Origin: Candidatus Photodesmus katoptron Akat1
Lineage (GTDB): Bacteria > Pseudomonadota > Gammaproteobacteria > Enterobacterales > Vibrionaceae
Direction: 5' to 3'
Length of the DNA: 64,000 nucleotides
Assembly: GCF_000478685.1 (NCBI RefSeq)
Contig: NZ_AMSD01000001.1
Location: forward strand, 491,627 to 555,626
In this document: positions 51,597 to 61,544 of the stretch, piece by piece
Position numbering within the stretch: the first letter of the stretch is position 1
How the letters are laid out: each line of letters begins with the position of its first letter
Notes under the pieces: model-generated
Databases searched by the model: none
Seen by the model: the letters and a program-made list of their open reading frames with translations, nothing else
Told to the model about the DNA's origin: nothing
Translations under genes and position numbers: made by a program

Positions 51597-51836
51597 ATGG
51601 CTGGAATTAGCATTTGGCAATTACTTATTATTTTTTTAGTTATTACGTTACTATTCGGAACTAAGAGATTACATAGTATTGCTTCTAATTTAGGTAACAC
51701 AATTAAGACTTTTAGAAATGCAATAAATGAAGAAAATACTAGTACTGAAACAAAAAGACAAAAACGTTCTAAAAAAACAAATAGAAAACAAAAAAATAAA
51801 TACACACCTTCTTTTAAAAAAGAAACAAAAAAATAG
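51597..51836 (+). CDS. tatA: Twin-arginine translocase subunit TatA
   Basis: Pore-forming component of the Tat exporter for folded proteins. 79 aa: short membrane helix (about 5-21, ISIWQLLIIFLVITLLFG), hinge FGTKRLHSIASNLG, amphipathic helix, and a very basic low-complexity tail. First gene of tatABC after ubiB. Confidence 0.95.
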   Translation: MAGISIWQLLIIFLVITLLFGTKRLHSIASNLGNTIKTFRNAINEENTSTETKRQKRSKKTNRKQKNKYTPSFKKETKK

Positions 51837-51845
51837 GTTTAATAA

Positions 51846-52070
51846 ATGTTTGATATCGGTTTTTGGGAACTAGGATTAATATCAATCATAAGTCTTCTTA
51901 TACTTGGTCCTGAGCGCTTTCTCTATGCAATAAAACAAATTTATAAACTCTTTTCTGAATTAGAAAACACAGCGAGTTTAGCAAGTAGAAAACTTAAAAT
52001 ACAAAACATTCCAGATAAAAAAGATATTATTATTAAAAATAAACATCATTCTAATCAAAAAAAACCTTAA
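51846..52070 (+). CDS. tatB: Twin-arginine translocase subunit TatB, short form
   Basis: Receptor subunit that binds twin-arginine signals with TatC. Starts MFDIGFWELGLISIISLLIL with the expected Glu at 8 and GPER hinge at 21-24, which separates TatB from TatA. Only 74 aa, against about 130-170 in relatives; the variable C-terminal tail is lost, while the membrane and amphipathic helices remain. Starts 9 bp after tatA. Confidence 0.93.
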   Translation: MFDIGFWELGLISIISLLILGPERFLYAIKQIYKLFSELENTASLASRKLKIQNIPDKKDIIIKNKHHSNQKKP

Positions 52071-52131
52071 TAGTATTTTAAGAGCTCATAAAGATTAGTC
52101 CGTTCTATTATGTTTAGCAAAGAAATTAGTT

Positions 52132-52875
52132 ATGACTTTATTTAGCCATCTATCGGAATTAAGAAACCGGTTACTTCATGCTGCCATTTCTATTTTGGTA
52201 GTATTTTTAGGACTTGTATATTTTTCTAATGATATCTACGAATTTATTGCGGCACCATTAATAGAACGACTTGATAATGACACTACAATGATAGCAACGA
52301 ATGTTACTTCTCCTTTACTAACACCACTGAAATTGACTTTAGTGCTATCAATATTTATATCGATAGTACCGATAATGTATCAAATCTGGGCATTTATTGC
52401 ACCAAGTTTATATAGACATGAACGTAACTTAATAATACCAGTGGTATTATTAAGTACATTGTTATTCTACTGTGGAGTTGCATTTGCTTACTTTATTATA
52501 TTTCCTATAATGTTCACTTTTTTTACTCAAATATCTATTGAAAATGTAAAATTTACAATAGATATTTCAAATTATCTTGATTTTGTTTTGGCTTTATTTC
52601 TAATTTTTGGAGTTGCATTTCAAATACCAGTGGCAATTACTATACTATGTTGGACTGACATTTTTAAACCAAAAAATCTACAAGAAAAACGTCCTTATAT
52701 ACTTGTTAGTTCTTTTGTTATTGGAATGCTACTAACGCCACCAGATATCATCTCACAAACTTTACTTGCAATCCCAATGTATTTACTCTTTGAAATTGGA
52801 TTACTTTCTTCAAAATTTATAACAAAACGTTTAAAAAAGATTAGTTCATCATTTGTCTATTTAAATCTGAAATAA
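52132..52875 (+). CDS. tatC: Twin-arginine translocase subunit TatC
   Basis: Six-helix core of the Tat translocase. 247 aa. N-terminal HLSELRNRLLHA (about 5-16), periplasmic loop with TSPLLTPLKLTLVLS, FIAPSLYRHERN (about 87-98), FYCGVAFAYFIIFP, and the last loop FVIGMLLTPPDIISQTLLAIP. The 3' end overlaps tatD, encoded on the other strand, by 15 bp. Confidence 0.96.
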   Translation: MTLFSHLSELRNRLLHAAISILVVFLGLVYFSNDIYEFIAAPLIERLDNDTTMIATNVTSPLLTPLKLTLVLSIFISIVPIMYQIWAFIAPSLYRHERNLIIPVVLLSTLLFYCGVAFAYFIIFPIMFTFFTQISIENVKFTIDISNYLDFVLALFLIFGVAFQIPVAITILCWTDIFKPKNLQEKRPYILVSSFVIGMLLTPPDIISQTLLAIPMYLLFEIGLLSSKFITKRLKKISSSFVYLNLK

Positions 52876-53622
52876 AGTTTTAGCATTATTGGTAGTAAGC
52901 ATCTCAATTTCCAGAGATGCCATTTTTCTTATTTTTGCGATGTGGTTAACTATTAATTGCAAATGTGCAGGTTCATTACGCTTTCCACGATAGGGAACTG
53001 GAGATAAATAAGGGCAGTCAGTTTCTAAAATCAGATAATTTAAATCTAAATATGGAATTACTTTTTCCATTCCACTATTTTTAAATGTTGATATACCTCC
53101 TAAACCAATATGAAACCCTAAAAAATTTATTTCCATAGCTTCTTTAATATCTCCACAAAAGCAGTGAAATACACCAGTTAAAGAACCATCCTGTTCTTTA
53201 CTAAGCAGTTTTAATATTTTTTTAATAGAATTACGAGCATGTATTACTACTGGAAGATTCATTTGCTTAGCCCAATTTAACTGTATAATAAACGCTTCTT
53301 CTTGCTCTAATTTATAGTAATTTTTTCGATAAAAATCCATTCCTATTTCACCTATAGCAATGAATTTATGTTGACTAAACCAGGAATAAATAGTTTCTAA
53401 AGTTTCTAGAAAATCGCTTTTTACATAACAAGGATGTAAACCAATCATAGAATAGCAAATACCTGGATAGGTCATTTCCGTCTTTAGCATAGGTTGAATA
53501 GAATCTATATTAATATTCGGTAATAATATTGTATTAATCCTTTTTCTTAAAGCACGTTGAATAACCTGATCACGATCATCATCAAAATCAACCATATATA
53601 TATGAGCATGGGTATCAATCAT
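52861..53622 (-). CDS. tatD: Metal-dependent hydrolase TatD
   Basis: TIM-barrel metal-dependent nuclease with 3'-5' exonuclease activity in enteric relatives; not required for Tat transport. 253 aa. DTHAHI (3-8), IGEIGMDFYR (about 91-100), VIHARNS (about 124-130), GVFHCFCGD and LETDCPYLSPVPYRGKRNEP carry the metal ligands. Convergent with tatC. Confidence 0.95.
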   Translation of the reverse strand: MIDTHAHIYMVDFDDDRDQVIQRALRKRINTILLPNINIDSIQPMLKTEMTYPGICYSMIGLHPCYVKSDFLETLETIYSWFSQHKFIAIGEIGMDFYRKNYYKLEQEEAFIIQLNWAKQMNLPVVIHARNSIKKILKLLSKEQDGSLTGVFHCFCGDIKEAMEINFLGFHIGLGGISTFKNSGMEKVIPYLDLNYLILETDCPYLSPVPYRGKRNEPAHLQLIVNHIAKIRKMASLEIEMLTTNNAKTLFQI

Positions 53623-53757
53623 TATTTATCTCAATTTGATTGTTAACTTGATAAAAAAGTTCTCGAAAAATATTATATATCAGTGTATAAATGATATCAG
53701 TTTCAAACTTTATTTATTACATTTTTCTTCCAAAATTACAACTAACTGAATATATAA

Positions 53758-54834
<1,077 letters not shown>

Positions 54835-55312
54835 TTCACTTAGAATAATACTTTTTCTTCTGTACACTTGATTGTTAAAAAAAAATGATTATTATCAAGA
54901 GAACATTGAAACTTTATAAGTTTATGTTTATAAAATTTTTATTACTAATCAAACCGTACATTCAAAAGAAAAGATATTGCTTTCAGCGTAGTTTATGGTC
55001 TTTCATAGTAGGTAGTAGGCTTAGTTCTTTTAGAGATTATTGCTCAGCGACGTCTTAGTCTACAAGCAGCTGTATTAGTGCTTACTTTAATATTGGGAAA
55101 AGATTTTTCCACAAGTAAAAATCTTTTAAAATTCATTTTTACAATTTAAAAGATTTTAAAAACTACTATATAAACATATAGTTATGAAGATTCTATATTT
55201 TTTAATTTTAAAGTAAATCCATTGTAGGTAAAAAATATAAACAAAGTTATCCACTTATTCTATATTAATGACATTGATTAATCTCACGATTACTAAGTAT
55301 ACAATTTAGATC
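54835..55312. other. Gap before polA with hairpin and possible gene remnant
   Basis: A 478-bp stretch. A plus-strand frame at about 55022-55147 reads GLVLLEIIAQRRLSLQAAVL and LVLTLILGKDF behind two stops, probably a remnant of a gene I cannot name. AAAAGATTTTT (55098-55108) and AAAAATCTTTT (55117-55127) form a perfect 11-bp hairpin. TTTTCCACA (55105-55113) and TTATCCACT (55247-55255) are each one base from a DnaA box. No sRNA gene can be claimed. Confidence 0.4.
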
Positions 55313-56206
55313 ATGTTAAATATTCCAGATAATCCACTAATCTTGATTGATGGTTCTTCTTACCTTTATCGTGCATTTTATGCCTACCCTATCACCATGA
55401 ATAATGGGAAAATACCGACTAATGCTATCTATGGTGTTGTTAATATGTTGAGAAGTACTATGCGTCAATTTTTATCTGAACGTATTGCAATAATATTTGA
55501 TGCAGAAGGACAAAGCTTCAGAAGTAAAATGTATCCAAAATACAAAGCTAATCGTCAACCAATGTCAGAACAACTATGTTGCCAAATAGAGCCATTAAAG
55601 AATGTTATTCAAGCAATGGGAATTCCTCTAATTTCTGTTATGGGAGTTGAAGGAGACGATGTTATTGGTACTTTAGCTGTAAAATCATCAAAATCTAATA
55701 TACCAGTTTTAATCAATACTAATGATAAAGATATGGCTCAATTAGTTAATGATAATATTACATTAATTAATACAACAAATAATGAGTTTATGAATCGAGA
55801 AAGTGTAGTTAAAAAGTTTGGTATACCTCCAGAATTAATTATTGATTATCTAGCACTAACTGGAGATCGATCAGATAATATACCAGGCGTACCTGGTATT
55901 GGTAATAAAACCGCAACTATTTTATTAAAAAAAATCGGTAGTTTAAATGATATTTTCAATAATCTAAATAAGGTTAAATCACTTAACATCAGAGGCTCTT
56001 TATCTGTAACTAAAAAACTAGAAAATCACAAAGAAATTGCTTTATTATCTTATGCACTTTCTACTATAAAATTGGATGTAAAGTTAAATGAAACACCTCA
56101 AACTCTTGTTAAAAAAATACCAAATAAACGCATGTTACTTGAACTATACAAACAGTTAGCCTTCAAATCATGGCTTAAAGAAATACTGGAAGATATCAGA
56201 AATTAA
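55313..56206 (+). CDS. polA: DNA polymerase I 5'-3' exonuclease part
   Basis: Open frame of 297 aa equal to the flap-endonuclease domain of DNA polymerase I. All metal ligands are present: D13, D63, the E113/D115/D116 cluster, D138 and D140 (NTNDKDMAQLV), D185 and D188 (GDRSDNIPGVPGIGNKTA), plus the helix-hairpin-helix. It ends at a TAA (56204-56206) after EDIRN. The next frame, in the same phase, starts after three further codons and holds the rest of polA. So one nonsense codon splits the gene near the natural boundary, and this half could act alone like the free 5' nucleases of other bacteria. Confidence 0.93.
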   Translation: MLNIPDNPLILIDGSSYLYRAFYAYPITMNNGKIPTNAIYGVVNMLRSTMRQFLSERIAIIFDAEGQSFRSKMYPKYKANRQPMSEQLCCQIEPLKNVIQAMGIPLISVMGVEGDDVIGTLAVKSSKSNIPVLINTNDKDMAQLVNDNITLINTTNNEFMNRESVVKKFGIPPELIIDYLALTGDRSDNIPGVPGIGNKTATILLKKIGSLNDIFNNLNKVKSLNIRGSLSVTKKLENHKEIALLSYALSTIKLDVKLNETPQTLVKKIPNKRMLLELYKQLAFKSWLKEILEDIRN

Positions 56207-56215
56207 TTTAAGCAA

Positions 56216-58084
56216 ATGAAAAAAACTAATTTATCATTACCTTCTCATTTAGAAACAATTAATAAAGATGATAAGTACAAAATAATCTTGGCAGAACAAG
56301 AATTGATCCAATGGATTGAAAAACTTAAAGCTAAAAAAATATTTTCTATTTATACTAAAACAAATCATTCCAATTATATGCTAGCTAACTTGATTGGAAT
56401 TTCATTTGCAATTGAAGAAAAAATTGCTATGTATATTCCTTTTGCTCATGACTACCAGGATGCTCCAAAACAACTAAACTATAAATGGGTGCTTAGTAAA
56501 CTTAAACCACTTTTAGAAGATCCAACACGAAGTAAAGTTGGATATAACTTGAAATATGATCTTCATATATTAGCACGATATGGTATCCAGCTTAGAGGAA
56601 TTCAACATGATATTATGATAGCTTCCCACATATTAAATAGCACTTCTAGGAAAAATGATATAGTTAGCTTAGCTGTAGATTTTTTAGAACATCAATGTCA
56701 ATGTATTTCACTTGAAAAGATCGCTAGAAAGGGGAAACAACAATTTAAATTTAATCAAATTACACTTGAAGAAACATTACCCTATTCAGCTAAATATGCA
56801 GATATAATACTTCAATTACATAATAAAATTTTTAAAAAAATCGAACATGATTCTGAACTCAAATTAATTTATAAAAATATTGAAATTCCTTTAATTTTTA
56901 TACTATTTAAAATGGAACGTACTGGAGTTTTAATTGATGATGCTCTTCTCAACTTACATTCTTATAAAATCAGTAATCGTCTGCAAGAATTAGAATTCAA
57001 AATATATAAGATAACAAATAATAGATTTAATATAAATTCAACTAAACAACTTCAAACTATTTTATTTGAGAGTATGAATTTTCCAATCATTAAAAAAACT
57101 CCATCTGGAAAACCATCAACTAGCGAAGAAGTTCTTCAAGAGTTAGCTTTGTATTATCCATTACCTAAATTAATTCTAGAATACCGAAATTTAACAAAAC
57201 TCAAATCGAACTACATCGAAAAATTACCCAAAATGATTAATATGAATACTGGTCGTATTCATACCTCCTATCATCAAGTAATGACAACTACAGGACGTTT
57301 ATCCTCAAGTGATCCAAACTTACAAAATATTCCAATTCGAAATAAGCTAGGTAGGCGAATTCGAAAAGCTTTTATTGCTAAAGATAATTATAAAATTCTT
57401 TCAGTGGATTACTCACAAATTGAGTTAAGGATTATGGCTCACTTATCAGGTGATAAAAATTTATTAAACGCTTTTCAACAAGGAAAAGATATTCATATAG
57501 CAACGGCGGCTGAAATTTTATCTGTAAATGCTAAAAAAATTTCTAATGAACAACGTTATCGTGCTAAAGCTATTAATTTTGGTCTTATTTATGGAATTAG
57601 TGCTTTTGGTTTAGCTAAACAGCTAAATATTTCTCAATATGAAGCTCAACAATACATAAATAGATATTTTAAACGTTACTCAGGTATATTCCTATATATG
57701 GAAAATCTTCGTAAGATTGCCTATAAACAAGGATTCGTTGAAACACTTTTTAAACGTCGAATATATTTACCTGAAATCAAGTCTAAAAATAAAATCCGTC
57801 AAAAAGCAGCTGAACGTTCAGCCATCAATGCACCCATTCAAGGGACAGCTGCTGATATTATTAAAAAAGCAATGTTACTTGTTAGTGAATGGATTGAGTT
57901 TAAAGCTAATGATAATGTAGAATTATTAATGCAAGTTCATGATGAATTAGTATTTGAAGTTCATAAATCAATTTTAGAGACAGCCAAAAATAAAATACAA
58001 AAACTGATGGAATCAGCAGCAAAATTAAATATTCCACTACTAACAAAGGCAAAATATGGCGATGATTGGGATCAAGCACATTAG
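56216..58084 (+). CDS. polA: DNA polymerase I Klenow part, proofreading site degenerate
   Basis: 622 aa equal to the Klenow fragment, in phase with the upstream half and separated by one stop plus three codons. The polymerase domain is intact: DYSQIELRI (motif A), RYRAKAINFGLIYG (motif B), QVHDELVFE (motif C), terminal WDQAH. The 3'-5' exonuclease domain (about 20-200) aligns throughout but its catalytic carboxylates are changed: the DTE of motif I is Y46-T-K48, and D501 of E. coli is Y194, in KY instead of ED. Only the D424 equivalent (D115) remains. No good ribosome site precedes the ATG, so restart after the upstream stop is the likely way of expression. Confidence 0.93.
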   Translation: MKKTNLSLPSHLETINKDDKYKIILAEQELIQWIEKLKAKKIFSIYTKTNHSNYMLANLIGISFAIEEKIAMYIPFAHDYQDAPKQLNYKWVLSKLKPLLEDPTRSKVGYNLKYDLHILARYGIQLRGIQHDIMIASHILNSTSRKNDIVSLAVDFLEHQCQCISLEKIARKGKQQFKFNQITLEETLPYSAKYADIILQLHNKIFKKIEHDSELKLIYKNIEIPLIFILFKMERTGVLIDDALLNLHSYKISNRLQELEFKIYKITNNRFNINSTKQLQTILFESMNFPIIKKTPSGKPSTSEEVLQELALYYPLPKLILEYRNLTKLKSNYIEKLPKMINMNTGRIHTSYHQVMTTTGRLSSSDPNLQNIPIRNKLGRRIRKAFIAKDNYKILSVDYSQIELRIMAHLSGDKNLLNAFQQGKDIHIATAAEILSVNAKKISNEQRYRAKAINFGLIYGISAFGLAKQLNISQYEAQQYINRYFKRYSGIFLYMENLRKIAYKQGFVETLFKRRIYLPEIKSKNKIRQKAAERSAINAPIQGTAADIIKKAMLLVSEWIEFKANDNVELLMQVHDELVFEVHKSILETAKNKIQKLMESAAKLNIPLLTKAKYGDDWDQAH

Positions 58085-58115
58085 TTTTTTATCTAAACAA
58101 CTAGTTAAAAACTTT

Positions 58116-58721
58116 TTATAAATTAGAAGTAAACCAAAAATCTAATGTATCACGTAAGACATTAACCCCAATACCTTTCGAAGAAAACAGATCAACTTTT
58201 ACATAATTGCTAAATGTTTCTATAGTTTTCTTTACCTGAAACAAAGTAAACTTAGATTCACTAGTTTTTAGTTTATCAGATTTATTTAGGAGTATTTGCA
58301 CTGGAATCATATTTTTTATTGCTAATAAAATAATTTCTCTATCTAACATTTTCATAGGATGACGAATATCCATGACAACAATCACGCCCTTTAAAGAGCT
58401 ACGATTTTTGAAGTACTCTTTTAAAAAAAACATCCATTTCCTTTTTATTTTTATAGGAACTTTTGCAAAACCATACCCAGGCCAGTCAACGATATAAAAT
58501 CCTTCATATACTTTAAATAGATTGATAAACTGTGTACTCCCTGGAGTTTTACTTACTCTAGCCAAGCTTTTTTTATTGGTCAAAGTATTTAATGAGCTAG
58601 ATTTTCCTGAATTTGAATGTCCTACAAAGGCCACTTCTATACCTTGATCTTTAGGTAAATGAGATATAGTAGGTAAACTACTAATAAAATGGGTATTTTG
58701 GTAATAATTTTTTTTTCTCAT
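58116..58721 (-). CDS. engB: Ribosome biogenesis GTPase EngB (YihA/YsxC)
   Basis: Essential GTPase in large-subunit assembly. 201 aa. G1 GHSNSGKS (34-41), the G3 region DWPGYGFAKVP (about 79-89), G4 NKSDK, and a C-terminal FSSKGIGV. Convergent with polA; only 31 bp separate the stops, whereas the Spot 42 RNA gene sits in this gap in enterics and vibrios. Confidence 0.96.
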   Translation of the reverse strand: MRKKNYYQNTHFISSLPTISHLPKDQGIEVAFVGHSNSGKSSSLNTLTNKKSLARVSKTPGSTQFINLFKVYEGFYIVDWPGYGFAKVPIKIKRKWMFFLKEYFKNRSSLKGVIVVMDIRHPMKMLDREIILLAIKNMIPVQILLNKSDKLKTSESKFTLFQVKKTIETFSNYVKVDLFSSKGIGVNVLRDTLDFWFTSNL

Positions 58722-58820
58722 TTAAAGCTCCAGATTGACTTTATTTAGTTGATTGATTGGTTTTACAAATTATAAGAACATAGATACATTATTATCAATT
58801 AGAAATTGCAATGGAATACT

Positions 58821-59432
58821 ATGAAAAAATTATCCCTCATTCTAACTCTTTTAATAAGCTTCGATACATGGACAAAAGGAAACATTGAAGCTGGAAAATC
58901 AAAATCACTCATATGTTCTACTTGCCATGGATCGGATGGTAATAGTCAATTAGCTATTCATCCAAACTTAGCTGGGCAAAATTTTAAATATATAGAAAAG
59001 CAATTAAAAGACTATAAACTAAGTACTTTAAGCTCTGGTAAAGAAGGTCGCTTTGACCCAGTTATGGAAGAAATGATGCGAACATTAAATGATGAAGATA
59101 TAAAAGACTTAGCTGCTTATTACTCTTCACTTCCAATTTCAGAATCTACTACACCATTGTCTGTAGTAGATTCCGGGAAAAAAATATATACATTTGGTAA
59201 TATGAAACGAAAATTAGTAGCTTGTATAGCATGTCATGGACCTAGAGGAAATGGTATTAAACTTGCTGGTTTCCCAAAAATTTCTGGACAAAACGCCGAA
59301 TATATCAAAATTCAACTAGAAAAGTTTCGTGATGGTTCTAGAAAAAATAATGTTATGATGAATGATATAGCAAAAATATTAACCGATGAAGAGATCGAGA
59401 TATTATCTAAGTATCTTGGTGGACTACATTAA
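58821..59432 (+). CDS. Dihaem cytochrome c4
   Basis: Periplasmic dihaem electron carrier to terminal oxidases. From the ATG at 58821 it has 203 aa: signal peptide about 1-19, then two similar haem domains with CSTCHG and CIACHG, and axial Met in each half (DPVMEEMMRTL; NNVMMNDIAKIL). NLAGQN and KISGQN mark the repeat. A neighbour of engB and polA, as in vibrios. Confidence 0.93.
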   Translation: MKKLSLILTLLISFDTWTKGNIEAGKSKSLICSTCHGSDGNSQLAIHPNLAGQNFKYIEKQLKDYKLSTLSSGKEGRFDPVMEEMMRTLNDEDIKDLAAYYSSLPISESTTPLSVVDSGKKIYTFGNMKRKLVACIACHGPRGNGIKLAGFPKISGQNAEYIKIQLEKFRDGSRKNNVMMNDIAKILTDEEIEILSKYLGGLH

Positions 59433-59539
59433 AAAATATAAAGCAATTGAATTTATGCATAACTTATGCTTAATACTCAATTTTTATTTATAAAATTATA
59501 TAGCAATATAATACGTTCTATAGAATAGGAAAACGGTTT

Positions 59540-60928
59540 ATGTTAAAAAAAGTATCCAACTATCAAGTTCTATGGGATAGAAATATTCTAGAGAAATACA
59601 ATTGCTCCGGACCTCGATACACTTCCTATCCAACAGCATTAGAGTTTCATGAGGACTTCACCTTAACTGATTATAGTATAGCATGTGCTAAATATCCTCA
59701 ATATCCTCTTTCTATATATATACATATCCCTTTTTGTAAAAAACTTTGTTATTACTGCGGCTGTAATAAAATTATTACTCGTCAATCTAGTAAAGCAGTT
59801 CCATATCTTAATATTCTCGAAACTGAAATTCGAGAGCGCTCTTTGTTGTTAAAAAAACGAAAAGTAACTCAGCTTCACTTTGGAGGTGGTACACCAACGT
59901 TTTTATCAAGTCAACAAATTAGTTGGTTAATGACAATTTTAAGAGAAAATTTCAAATTTGAAAAAACAACGGAAATTAGCATTGAACTTGATCCAAGAGA
60001 AATTGAACTACACCTTCTTAATCATTTACATAATGAAGGCTTCAACCGTTTAAGTATTGGTGTACAAGATTTTAATAAAGAAGTACAAAAACTAATAAAT
60101 AGAGAACAAAATAACACTTTTATCATTAAACTAGTAAAATATGCTAAAAAACTCGGTTTCCGTTCAATCAATTTAGATTTAATTTATGGTTTACCAAAAC
60201 AAACAAGAAAATCATTCTCAAATACACTATCTCAAGTACTTAATATAAAACCTAATCGCCTTTCTATATTTAACTATGCTCATATACCAGAATTATTTGC
60301 TTCACAATGTAAAATAAAAAATAATGATTTGCCATTAATAGATGAAAAAATCTCTATCCTTCAAGATACTATCTTTACTTTAACCAAAGAACACTATCAA
60401 TTCATTGGTATGGATCACTTTGCTCAATCAAATGATGAATTAGCTATAGCTCAACGTAACGGTACTTTACATCGTAGTTTTCAGGGATACACAACTCAAA
60501 GTAATAATTGTGAAATTATTGGATTTGGAATGTCAGCTATTTCAATGATCGGAAATACATATATGCAAAATCAAAAGGAACTTGATAAATACTATATACA
60601 AGTAAAACATGTTAACCATGCATTATGGAGAGGAATTGTGCTTAATGAAGATGACTTACTACGTGGTGAAATTATTAAGCAGCTTATATGTAATTTAACA
60701 CTTAATAAACTTTTAATTGAATCTAAATTCAAAATTACCTTTCATAAATATCTCAAGAAAGAATTAGAATTATTAAAACCCTTCATTAATGATGGTTTAG
60801 TAGAAATTGATTATGAAAAAATTCAAGTAACCGAGCGTGGACGCTTATTAATTCGAAATATTTGCATGTGTTTTGATAAGTATTTACAAAATAAGACTCG
60901 TAAAAAACAATTCTCTCGAGTTATTTAG
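59540..60928 (+). CDS. hemN: Oxygen-independent coproporphyrinogen III oxidase HemN
   Basis: Radical-SAM enzyme that converts coproporphyrinogen III to protoporphyrinogen IX without oxygen. 462 aa. N-terminal RYTSYPTALEF, cluster CKKLCYYCGC with C66, C70, C73, C75 (the HemN-specific CxxxCxxCxC), GGGTPTFLS, SIGVQDFNKEVQKLINREQ and YGLPKQT. With hemB and hemE this indicates active haem synthesis. Confidence 0.95.
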   Translation: MLKKVSNYQVLWDRNILEKYNCSGPRYTSYPTALEFHEDFTLTDYSIACAKYPQYPLSIYIHIPFCKKLCYYCGCNKIITRQSSKAVPYLNILETEIRERSLLLKKRKVTQLHFGGGTPTFLSSQQISWLMTILRENFKFEKTTEISIELDPREIELHLLNHLHNEGFNRLSIGVQDFNKEVQKLINREQNNTFIIKLVKYAKKLGFRSINLDLIYGLPKQTRKSFSNTLSQVLNIKPNRLSIFNYAHIPELFASQCKIKNNDLPLIDEKISILQDTIFTLTKEHYQFIGMDHFAQSNDELAIAQRNGTLHRSFQGYTTQSNNCEIIGFGMSAISMIGNTYMQNQKELDKYYIQVKHVNHALWRGIVLNEDDLLRGEIIKQLICNLTLNKLLIESKFKITFHKYLKKELELLKPFINDGLVEIDYEKIQVTERGRLLIRNICMCFDKYLQNKTRKKQFSRVI

Positions 60929-61019
60929 ATATATTTTAAAATACTTCGTTTTTTTCTAAACTAACTATTTTGAAAAAATATACACTACTTTAATTAGCAT
61001 TTATTGAAATAATAATAAT

Positions 61020-61292
61020 TTAATTAGTTTTTTTAGATAATTTAGATTCTAACTCAAGGAGTTTTTTTTCCATTTCTGTAAGTTTTTTTCTAGCACAGAA
61101 TAACGCTTGACTTTGTATATCAAATTCTTCTCTACTTACTACAGATAACTTATTTAACTTAGACTGTATAATCTGATAAATTTTTTGATCTAAATCTGTA
61201 GTTAATTCTTTTAGTGAAGTTGGCATAACATCATGAATTTGCTTTACTATTTTTTCTATTTTTATCTGATTGAACATGTTAGTTTCACTCAT
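61020..61292 (-). CDS. ubiK: Ubiquinone accessory factor UbiK
   Basis: Small BMFP-domain protein (90 aa) that binds UbiJ and supports the soluble ubiquinone complex. IEKIVKQIHDVMP and SREEFDIQSQALFCARKKL, followed by a coiled-coil LxxLESKL end, match the family. A second ATG six codons in (MFNQIKIEKI) may be the true start. It stands alone between hemN and pepP. Confidence 0.9.
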   Translation of the reverse strand: MSETNMFNQIKIEKIVKQIHDVMPTSLKELTTDLDQKIYQIIQSKLNKLSVVSREEFDIQSQALFCARKKLTEMEKKLLELESKLSKKTN

Positions 61293-61544
61293 TTTTTTTC
61301 TTAAATTTCCAAGTAATTTAAAGTCTATATCTCTATCAATTAATCATTGATAAAAAATATCATGTATAGAAAGCAAAATTTTTCTAATTAGATTGTATAT
61401 CATATAAAAATATACTAGACATACTGAATTTTATCATCAATTGATTATTTTTTTAGAACAAATACATATTATATATTTTTAATTCATATTATTATATCAA
61501 ACAATTCATTGGTTATTAAATTATTTAAATTACATTAGTAAGAG

